A DNA stretch of 64,000 nt from Sphingobium lignivorans (GTDB lineage Bacteria > Pseudomonadota > Alphaproteobacteria > Sphingomonadales > Sphingomonadaceae). The notes under the pieces were generated by a model. It saw only the letters and a program-made list of their open reading frames with translations, was not told where the DNA came from and searched no databases. The translations under genes and the position numbers were made by a program. Below, one piece after another: positions 57,879 through 64,000 of this stretch (position 1 is its first letter; each line of letters opens with the position of its first letter). The stretch spans positions 1,116,001 through 1,180,000 of the forward strand of contig NZ_JACHKA010000001.1 of the NCBI RefSeq assembly GCF_014203955.1, read 5' to 3'.

Positions 57879-60221
57879 ATGTTCAATGTAAAGACTGTCG
57901 AAATCGAGTGGGGCGGAAAAACCCTCAAGCTCGAAACGGGGCGCGTTGCCCGTCAGGCCGATGGCGCGGTGCTCGCGACCTATGGCGAAACTGTCGTGCT
58001 GTGCGCTGTCACGGCCGCCAAATCCGTGAAGGACGGGCAGGACTTCTTCCCGCTCACCGTCCATTATCAGGAGAAATTCTCGGCTGCCGGGCGCATCCCG
58101 GGCGGCTTCTTCAAGCGCGAGCGTGGCGCGACCGAGAAGGAGACGCTCGTCTCCCGCCTCATCGACCGCCCCGTGCGCCCGCTGTTCCCGGAAGGTTTCT
58201 ATAACGAAATCAACGTGATCGCGCAGGTCCTCTCGTTCGACGGCGAGACCGAGCCCGACATTCTGGCGATGATCGCAGCGTCGGCCGCGCTCACCATCTC
58301 GGGCGTGCCGTTCATGGGCCCGATCGGCGCGGTCCGCGTCGGCTACAAGGATGGCGAATATCAGCTCAATCCCAGCCTCGATGAGGTGAAGAGCGGCGAG
58401 CTGGACCTCGTCGTCGCCGCGACCGACGCGGCGGTGATGATGGTCGAGTCCGAGGCCAAGGAGCTTTCCGAAGAGGTCATGCTCGGCGCCGTCATGTTCG
58501 CGCATGAAGAGAGCCGCAAGGTCATCGGCGCGATCATCCAGCTGGCCGAGAAGGCCGCCAAGGAGCCCTGGGAACTGAACCTGGGCGACGGCAATGCCGA
58601 GCTCAAGGCGAAGCTCAAGGAGCTGATCGGCGCGGACATCGCGGCAGCCTACAAGCTGACCAACAAGTCCGAGCGCTCCAACGCCCTCAATTCCGCGCGC
58701 GACAAGGCCAAGGAATATTTCGCGGCCCAGGGTCTCGACGCCCAGAGCGTGATGGCCGGCATCAAGCTGGTCAAGAAGATCGAGGCAGACATCGTGCGCA
58801 CCGCCATCCTCAAGGAAGGCCAGCGCATCGACGGTCGGACCACGACGCAGATCCGTCCGATCGAGGCGATGGTGGGCTTCCTGCCGCGCACGCACGGCTC
58901 GGCGCTGTTCACGCGCGGTGAGACGCAGGCCATCTGCACGACCACGCTGGGCACCAAGGATGCCGAGCAGATGATCGACGGCCTGACCGGGCTCTCCTAC
59001 GAGAGCTTCATGCTGCACTACAACTTCCCGCCTTATTCGGTCGGCGAAGTGGGCCGCTTCGGCGCGCCGGGTCGCCGCGAGGTCGGTCACGGCAAGCTCG
59101 CCTGGCGCGCGCTGCACCCGGTGCTGCCCGCCAAGGAGGACTTCCCCTACACGATCCGCGTGCTCTCGGACATCACCGAGTCCAACGGTTCCTCCTCGAT
59201 GGCGACCGTCTGCGGCGGCTCGCTCTCGATGATGGACGCCGGCGTGCCCCTGAAGCGCCCGGTCTCCGGCATCGCCATGGGCCTGATCCTGGAAGGTGAG
59301 GACTTCACCGTCCTCAGCGACATCCTGGGCGACGAGGATCACCTCGGCGACATGGACTTCAAGGTCGCCGGCACCTCCGAAGGCATCACCACGATGCAGA
59401 TGGACATCAAGGTCGCCGGCATCACCAAGGAGATCTTCGAGGCTGCGCTGCACCAGGCCAAGGAAGGCCGTGCGCACATCCTGGGCGAGATGAACAAGGC
59501 GCTGGACAGCACCCGTTCGGAACTCTCGGCCCATGCTCCGCGCATCGAGACGATCCAGATCGACAAGTCCAAGATCCGCGACGTCATCGGCACGGGCGGC
59601 AAGGTCATTCGCGAGATCGTCGCGGAGACCGGCGCCAAGGTCGACATCGACGACGAGGGCGTCATCAAGATCAGCTCGTCCGATATCGCGCAGATCGAGG
59701 CGGCCAAGGCCTGGATCCTCGGCATCGTCGAGGAAGCGGAAGTCGGCAAGATCTACAACGGCAAGGTCGTCAACCTGGTCGACTTTGGCGCGTTCGTGAA
59801 CTTCATGGGCGGCAAGGACGGTCTCGTCCATGTCTCCGAGATCCGCAACGAGCGGGTCGAGAAGGTGGCGGACGTCCTGAAGGAAGGCCAGGAAGTCAAG
59901 GTCAAGGTCCTCGAGATCGATCCGCGCGGCAAGGTTCGCCTGTCCATGCGGGTCGTCGACCAGGAGACGGGCGAGGAGCTGGAGGACACCCGTCCTGCCC
60001 GCGAACCGCGCGGCGACCGGGGCGACCGTGGTCCGCGTCGCGAAGGCGGCGATCGGGGTGATCGCGGCGGCCGTGGCGGCGACCGTGATCGCGGCCCGCG
60101 CCGTGACCGTGGCGACCGGGGCGGAGAGCGCGGCGAGCGCGGTCCGCGCCGCGAGCGCAACGACGATGACGGCCCGGCGCCTGAATTCGCCCCCGCGTTC
60201 CTGAAGCGCGACGACGACTGA
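57879..60221 (+). CDS. pnp: Polyribonucleotide nucleotidyltransferase (PNPase)
   Basis: A 780-residue PNPase, the phosphorolytic 3'-5' RNA exonuclease. Two RNase PH domains (first [40 protein letters not shown]; second [40 protein letters not shown]) flank an all-helical linker. They are followed by a KH domain ([20 protein letters not shown]), an S1 domain ([20 protein letters not shown]) and a C-terminal Arg/Gly/Asp-rich tail ([20 protein letters not shown]), a probable RNA- or RNase E-binding region. REP-like hairpins occupy the 225 bp between the rpsO terminator and its start. Confidence 0.98.
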   Translation: MFNVKTVEIEWGGKTLKLETGRVARQADGAVLATYGETVVLCAVTAAKSVKDGQDFFPLTVHYQEKFSAAGRIPGGFFKRERGATEKETLVSRLIDRPVRPLFPEGFYNEINVIAQVLSFDGETEPDILAMIAASAALTISGVPFMGPIGAVRVGYKDGEYQLNPSLDEVKSGELDLVVAATDAAVMMVESEAKELSEEVMLGAVMFAHEESRKVIGAIIQLAEKAAKEPWELNLGDGNAELKAKLKELIGADIAAAYKLTNKSERSNALNSARDKAKEYFAAQGLDAQSVMAGIKLVKKIEADIVRTAILKEGQRIDGRTTTQIRPIEAMVGFLPRTHGSALFTRGETQAICTTTLGTKDAEQMIDGLTGLSYESFMLHYNFPPYSVGEVGRFGAPGRREVGHGKLAWRALHPVLPAKEDFPYTIRVLSDITESNGSSSMATVCGGSLSMMDAGVPLKRPVSGIAMGLILEGEDFTVLSDILGDEDHLGDMDFKVAGTSEGITTMQMDIKVAGITKEIFEAALHQAKEGRAHILGEMNKALDSTRSELSAHAPRIETIQIDKSKIRDVIGTGGKVIREIVAETGAKVDIDDEGVIKISSSDIAQIEAAKAWILGIVEEAEVGKIYNGKVVNLVDFGAFVNFMGGKDGLVHVSEIRNERVEKVADVLKEGQEVKVKVLEIDPRGKVRLSMRVVDQETGEELEDTRPAREPRGDRGDRGPRREGGDRGDRGGRGGDRDRGPRRDRGDRGGERGERGPRRERNDDDGPAPEFAPAFLKRDDD

Positions 60222-60247
60222 GCCCTTCGCTCATCGACAGAACAGGG

Positions 60248-60280
60248 AAGCCCCGCAGCGATGCGGGGCTTTTCCTTTTT
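60248..60280 (+). terminator. Rho-independent terminator after pnp
   Basis: A 9-bp stem (AAGCCCCGC/GCGGGGCTT) with a 6-nt loop and a T-rich tail (TTTCCTTTTT). Confidence 0.85.
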
Positions 60281-60654
60281 CGGCCTGTCCTTTGCTGCCC
60301 GCGCGGCGAGGTGATGCGGCCGGGCGGGGGGGCGCGCGCGACATCTCCCCGGATGATTCATTCCGGCACAAAGTGTCTTGAAAAGAACCGGCGCGCGCGG
60401 CGGGTTTCCGCGCCATTTTCGATTGACTTGCCGTCCCCCGTGCAGGCACAAGAAGATCGTCCGGGTAAAACAAAATTGCTTGAGAAAGCCACAAAGGCTT
60501 CGAAGCTTATACGGGGTCGCACATATGTCGGGCATTTGCGGGACATGACGGTCGGGTCAGGTAGATATATTGGCGTGCCTGCGAGCAGTGGGTAGCGCGC
60601 GATGGCGCGTGACCTCTCATCAGCCAATATGATCTTTCATCCGGGAAATCTAAA
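60281..60654. other. Upstream region of the first winged-helix paralogue
   Basis: About 370 bp without a protein gene. The part from 60440 is AT-richer. It holds the dyad at 60526-60545 and a -10-like TATATT at 60566-60571. Confidence 0.5.
60526..60545. promoter_or_regulatory. 20-bp dyad shared by the two winged-helix paralogues (site 1)
   Basis: TGTCGGGCATTTGCGGGACA: outer arms TGTC/GACA (ATGTC/GACAT when extended by one base each side) around a GC-rich core. It lies 109 bp before the start of the downstream gene. Site 2 at 61215-61234 matches at 18 of 20 positions and lies at a similar distance. Probably an operator. Confidence 0.55.
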
Positions 60655-61056
60655 TTGACTTTCGCAGCGAATGAACGCGTTCGCGCGCTCGGCGACGAGC
60701 TTGCTCGCGAATGCACGCCGCCCGCCGCCCTTGCGCTGGCCGCGAAGGCCCAGCGCCTTTATGACCTGTTGCGTCACCGTGAGCGCCACTTCCTGCGGCC
60801 GGTCATGGCGGATCGGGCCATGGCCGCCATGCTCTCGCTCTTTCTGGCGGAACTCAAGGGCGTGACACTCACGCCCGAGAATCTGTCCCTCATCAATCTG
60901 TTCAACGACGACGAGAAACGTGGCGTCGTCGATTCCCTCATCCTTGCGGGACTGGTCGCCCGAACCGGGGAAAACCCGGAACGGCGCACAGTCGGGCTAA
61001 CGCCCCTCGGGTCCGCGCGGATGCGAAGCTTCATCAGCGACTACCCGGATATCTGA
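60655..61056 (+). CDS. MarR-like winged-helix protein, paralogue A
   Basis: A 133-residue protein whose C-terminal ~85 residues look like a winged-helix DNA-binding domain of the MarR type: RPVMADRAMAAMLSLFLAEL, NLSLINLFNDDEKRGVVDSL, LILAGLVARTG and a wing ending RTVGLTPLGSARMRSFISDY. The start is TTG at 60655, the only candidate in the frame, with a weak GGGA upstream. Similar proteins are common, uncharacterised regulators in sphingomonads. Its closest match is the gene at 61356-61748 (PVMADxAMxxMLSL and RTVGLTPLGSARMRSF shared). It may bind the dyad at 60526. Confidence 0.72.
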   Translation: MTFAANERVRALGDELARECTPPAALALAAKAQRLYDLLRHRERHFLRPVMADRAMAAMLSLFLAELKGVTLTPENLSLINLFNDDEKRGVVDSLILAGLVARTGENPERRTVGLTPLGSARMRSFISDYPDI

Positions 61057-61214
61057 TGAGCTTCGCGGGTCAGCGCGCCGGGGTGAAGTCGGCCGGTCTT
61101 CGGAAATCCCACGCGAAGACCGCCCCGGCTCCCGGCGCGCTGGCCCACCCGTAACGGAAGGGGCATGATGCTGATGAGGTCGTCCAGGCAGAAATTCACA
61201 TGTGTGAAGCAGCT

Positions 61215-61234
61215 TGTCCGGCATTTACGGGACA
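61215..61234. promoter_or_regulatory. 20-bp dyad shared by the two winged-helix paralogues (site 2)
   Basis: TGTCCGGCATTTACGGGACA, with arms TGTCC/GGACA; 18 of 20 bases equal site 1. It lies 121 bp before the GTG start of the downstream gene, and a TATAGT -10-like hexamer follows at 61257. Confidence 0.55.
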
Positions 61235-61355
61235 TGAAAGGGCGGGAGACGCCCGTTATAGTGCCCGGGAACGGAAAATCGGGACGCGATGCATGCGGAA
61301 GCGGGGCTTCCGCGGCCGGCATCGCCATTTGTGGTTGCATCTGAGGTTTTTTGAC

Positions 61356-61748
61356 GTGGCGGATTTCGGGCATCGTGGCTTACCTTCGGGAGCCGTTCAG
61401 GGCGCCGATCGCCGGGTGGATGTGACTCTCGAGGCGAAGGCGACGCGCATGCACATGCTCGGCCGCCTGCGCACCAAGCATTTCTACGCACCGGTCATGG
61501 CGGATACCGCCATGGACGTGATGCTCAGCCTTTACGTCGGTGAATTGCAGTCCGGGACTGTGAGCGACACGGCCCTGGCCGTCGCGAACATGCTCAGCAG
61601 GAACGAGACGGACGCGATCATCGACAAACTGGTCCAAGCGGAACTGGCCGTCACAACGGGACAAGAGCCCGAAGGACGGACAGTCGGGCTGACGCCCCTC
61701 GGGTCCGCGCGGATGCGAAGCTTCGTCAACGACTACCCGGAAGTTTGA
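61356..61748 (+). CDS. MarR-like winged-helix protein, paralogue B
   Basis: A 130-residue paralogue of the gene at 60655. It shows APVMADTAMDVMLSLYVGEL, VANMLSRNETDAIIDKLVQA, ELAVTTGQEPEGRTVGL and TPLGSARMRSFVNDYPEV. GTG 61356 (GAGG nine bases upstream) gives the same length and the same distance to the PVMAD motif as paralogue A. The longer frame from ATG 61200 would run through the operator-like dyad and adds an unrelated basic stretch. The two genes probably arose by duplication that included the dyad. Confidence 0.7.
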   Translation: MADFGHRGLPSGAVQGADRRVDVTLEAKATRMHMLGRLRTKHFYAPVMADTAMDVMLSLYVGELQSGTVSDTALAVANMLSRNETDAIIDKLVQAELAVTTGQEPEGRTVGLTPLGSARMRSFVNDYPEV

Positions 61749-61856
61749 CGATTTTCGCAGGTCGGCGCGTCGTTCGATCCCCGTGAAGCCATCCCCCCAC
61801 GCTGGCTCTCACATTGCGGGATCGGGCGGTGCGCCGACCGTTGCTTCGCACCTGAA

Positions 61857-61911
61857 GGCTGTGTTGCCGTCTCCGTCCCTCCCCCCCCCCCACAGGAGCG
61901 GCAACACAGCC
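61857..61911 (+). terminator. 13-bp inverted repeat with a poly-C loop
   Basis: GGCTGTGTTGCCG (61857-61869) and its exact complement (61899-61911) enclose a 29-nt loop with 11 consecutive C (61881-61891). It could end transcription of the winged-helix gene. There is no U-tract. Confidence 0.4.
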
Positions 61912-62045
61912 TGATGGCGGCGTTCAGGCTGCGTTCAAGCGCAAATCCCTGTTTCGCAGCCATGTCGGTTCCTACTTTCGAGGCGCATGGCGCACCCCGC
62001 ATCAATCGCTTGGCGACCCCAATTCGCCGCGCTAAGAGGCTGCGC

Positions 62046-62831
62046 ATGACTGCTTCCCCCATGCGCCGTGTCGCTCTGCTGGCCGCCGTGCTCCTGCCCG
62101 CCATTCTCGTCGCGGGCTGCGCGCGCAACCAGAACCGCGCCGACACCCAATATGTCGCCCGCGACGTCAGCACGCTCTACATGGCGGGCAAGCAGCGCCT
62201 CGATCGCGGCCGTTTCGCGGAAGCGGCAATCCTGTTCGACGAGGTCGAGCGGCAGCATCCCTATTCGCCCTGGGCGCGCCGGGCGCAGCTCATGAGCGCG
62301 TTCAGCTATTATGCAGCGCGTGACTACACCAAGTCGATACAGTCGGCGCAGCGCTTCCTGTCGATCCACCCCGGCAACCGCGACGCGCCTTATGCTTATT
62401 ATCTGATCGCGCTCTGTTATTACGAGCAGATCAGCGACGTGACGCGCGACCAGAAGATCACGCTGCAGGCCAATGACGCGCTGGGCGAGCTGATCCGCCG
62501 CTTCCCCGATTCGCGCTACGCGGCCGATGCCCGCCTGAAGCTCGATCTCGTTGCCGACCATCTGGCCGGCAAGGAAATGGAGATCGGCCGTTTCTACCAG
62601 CGCCGTCGCGAGTGGATCGCGGCCACGATGCGCTTCCGCAAGGTCATCGATACCTATCAGGCGACGAGCCACACGCCCGAGGCGCTGCACCGGCTTGTCG
62701 AGAGCTATCTCGCGCTCGGCATGCCGGAAGAGGCCAAGCGCGCTGCCGCCGTGCTGGGCAAGAATTATCCCGACTCGACCTGGTATGAGCGCTCCTATCG
62801 CCTGATGCAGCAATATGCGCCCAACGCCTGA
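62046..62831 (+). CDS. bamD: Outer-membrane assembly lipoprotein BamD
   Basis: A 261-residue BamD (ComL/YfiO). The lipoprotein signal ends LVAGCARNQ. Then come TPR-type helical repeats: YMAGKQRLDRGRFAEAAILF, HPYSPWARRAQLMSAFSYYA, YTKSIQSAQRFLSIHPGNRD and APYAYYLIALCYYEQISDVT, the family signature region. It is part of the Bam complex that inserts outer-membrane barrels such as the receptor, porin and TpsB in this window. The ATG at 62046 follows AAGAGG; the upstream frame to 61914 lacks a signal. recN follows, as in many alphaproteobacteria. Confidence 0.96.
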   Translation: MTASPMRRVALLAAVLLPAILVAGCARNQNRADTQYVARDVSTLYMAGKQRLDRGRFAEAAILFDEVERQHPYSPWARRAQLMSAFSYYAARDYTKSIQSAQRFLSIHPGNRDAPYAYYLIALCYYEQISDVTRDQKITLQANDALGELIRRFPDSRYAADARLKLDLVADHLAGKEMEIGRFYQRRREWIAATMRFRKVIDTYQATSHTPEALHRLVESYLALGMPEEAKRAAAVLGKNYPDSTWYERSYRLMQQYAPNA

Positions 62832-62960
62832 CCGGACGCGCCTGCCGGCTGGCGGGTGAGTTTCGGACCGGGGCGGCGGGCACTGGCCACCACCATCATC
62901 GCGGACCGGCGCAATCGCGCGTGACAGGCACGGGCGCAATCGACTAACTCTCTGCCGGCC

Positions 62961-64000
62961 ATGCTCACCGGGCTCTCCATCCGCAACATCGTGCTCATCG
63001 AAGCGCTCGATCTCGCTTTCGACGGCGGGCTGACCGTGCTCACCGGCGAGACGGGCGCGGGCAAGTCCATCCTGCTCGATGCGCTGGGCCTCGCGCTCGG
63101 CATGCGCGCGGACAGCGGGCTCGTGCGGGCGGGCACGGCGCAGGCGAGCGTCACCGCCAGCTTCGAGCCGCCGCTGCCCGGCACCGCGCTGGCCGCGCTG
63201 CTCGCGGAGAACGAGATCGCGCAGGAGCCCGGCGAGCCGCTGCTCATCCGCCGTACCCTGAAGGCGGATGGCGGGAGCCGCGCGTTCCTCAACGATCAGC
63301 CCTGCTCGGCGGCGCTGCTGAAGGATGTCGGCGCGCTGCTGGTGGAAATCCATGGCCAGCATGACGAGCGAGGCCTGCTCAACCCGCGCGGCCACATGGA
63401 CCTGCTCGATGCCTATGGCGGGATGGACAGTGGCGCGGTGCGTGCCGCCCATGGCGCCTGGCAGACGGCGCAGGGTCGACTGGAGGCCGCGCGCGAGGCG
63501 CTGGACAGCGCGGCGAAAGAGCGGGACTATCTCGCCCATGCCGTGGAAGAGCTCAGCCGCTTCGCCCCCGAGCCGGGCGAGGAGGAGGCGCTGGCAAGCG
63601 AGCGCGCGGCGATGCAGAAGGGCGCCCGGCTGACCGAGGACCTCGCCACGCTGGAAACGCTGCTCGGCGGATCGGACGGCGCGCTCTCGGGGCTGCGTCA
63701 GGCGGCGCGGCGGCTGGACCGGATCGCGCCCGAGCATGATCTGCTGGCCGCGGCGCTGGCATCGCTGGATCGCGCCGTGATCGAGGCCGCCGAGGCCGAG
63801 GACCAGCTGGCCCGCGCAAGCGAGGCGCTCGCTGCCGACCCCGCCCGGCTGGACGCGATCGAGACGCGGCTGTTCGATCTGCGCGCGCTCGCCCGCAAGC
63901 ATCAGGTCGCGCCGGACGATCTGGCCGACCTCTCGGCGCGCATGGCGACCCAGCTCGCCCGGATCGACGCGGGCGAGGCGGGGCTGGCCGAACTCGAGGA
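62961..64000 (+). CDS. recN: DNA repair protein RecN, 3'-truncated by the window edge
   Basis: The first ~346 residues of RecN, an SMC-like ATPase in double-strand break repair. Present are LTGLSIRNIVLIEALDLAFD, Walker A GETGAGKSILLDALG, the EIHGQHDERGLL Q-loop block and then a long Ala/Glu-rich coiled coil. The start is ATG 62961 and the frame stays open to the window end; the C-terminal ATPase half lies outside. Confidence 0.96.
   Translation, partial: MLTGLSIRNIVLIEALDLAFDGGLTVLTGETGAGKSILLDALGLALGMRADSGLVRAGTAQASVTASFEPPLPGTALAALLAENEIAQEPGEPLLIRRTLKADGGSRAFLNDQPCSAALLKDVGALLVEIHGQHDERGLLNPRGHMDLLDAYGGMDSGAVRAAHGAWQTAQGRLEAAREALDSAAKERDYLAHAVEELSRFAPEPGEEEALASERAAMQKGARLTEDLATLETLLGGSDGALSGLRQAARRLDRIAPEHDLLAAALASLDRAVIEAAEAEDQLARASEALAADPARLDAIETRLFDLRALARKHQVAPDDLADLSARMATQLARIDAGEAGLAELE

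Noticed and set aside
61200..61355. ATG 61200 as start of the second winged-helix paralogue
   Set aside because: It would place the dyad inside the coding region and add ~52 unrelated residues; GTG 61356 matches the length of the paralogue.

Overview
The window is high-GC DNA from an alphaproteobacterium, most likely of the order Sphingomonadales. This rests on several things: the rimP-nusA-ylxR-infB-rbfA and truB-rpsO-pnp core order, TonB-dependent receptor and TorF-type porin genes, two DUF6491 secreted proteins, IalB-family proteins, a lignostilbene-dioxygenase-type oxygenase beside aromatic oxidases, and many REP-like hairpins. Genus is not determined.

Region 1 (2-12926) is a catabolic island for a phenolic compound. 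It holds the end of a carotenoid/stilbene cleavage oxygenase, a TetR regulator, a two-component flavin monooxygenase (HpaB-like oxygenase plus flavin reductase), two p-cresol methylhydroxylase/vanillyl-alcohol-oxidase-type flavoproteins, a c-type cytochrome, an MFS transporter, a TauE/SafE-type permease, a Tat-exported small protein, a GMC alcohol oxidoreductase and an aldehyde dehydrogenase. Two matching palindromes precede the divergent hpaB-like/flavoprotein genes and the transporter gene, and they are candidate TetR operators. The MFS and aldehyde dehydrogenase frames each carry a one-base shift.

Region 2 (12927-14503) is a low-GC insertion. A tyrosine recombinase is bracketed by a perfect 27-bp inverted repeat, each copy of which looks like a recombinase core site. 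Its right edge lies 40 bp before the next gene.

Region 3 (14504-35782) is a cell-surface adhesin locus. It runs: c-di-GMP phosphodiesterase (EAL), a small membrane protein, a TpsB transporter, a giant TpsA exoprotein of about 5,200 residues (TPS domain, 18 FG-GAP-like repeats, three long beta-helix modules, 14 YDG repeats), two IalB-family proteins and a winged-helix regulator. The TpsA frame has a one-base shift near its start.

Region 4 (35783-41325) is a phosphate-scavenging operon: a Pho-box-like promoter, then a TonB-dependent receptor, a purple-acid-phosphatase-like enzyme and a beta-propeller phytase.

Region 5 (41459-45510) holds secreted proteins, a 28-bp perfect inverted repeat, an odd tRNA-Tyr-like gene, a PQQ-dependent sugar dehydrogenase-like lipoprotein and a TorF-type porin.

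Region 6 (45743-64000) is mostly housekeeping: rimP-nusA-(4-oxalocrotonate tautomerase)-ylxR-infB-rbfA, tdk, truB, rpsO, pnp, bamD and recN (cut by the window end). Between them are an acyltransferase/acetyltransferase pair, two DUF6491 proteins, and two paralogous winged-helix proteins that share a 20-bp dyad about 110-120 bp upstream of each.
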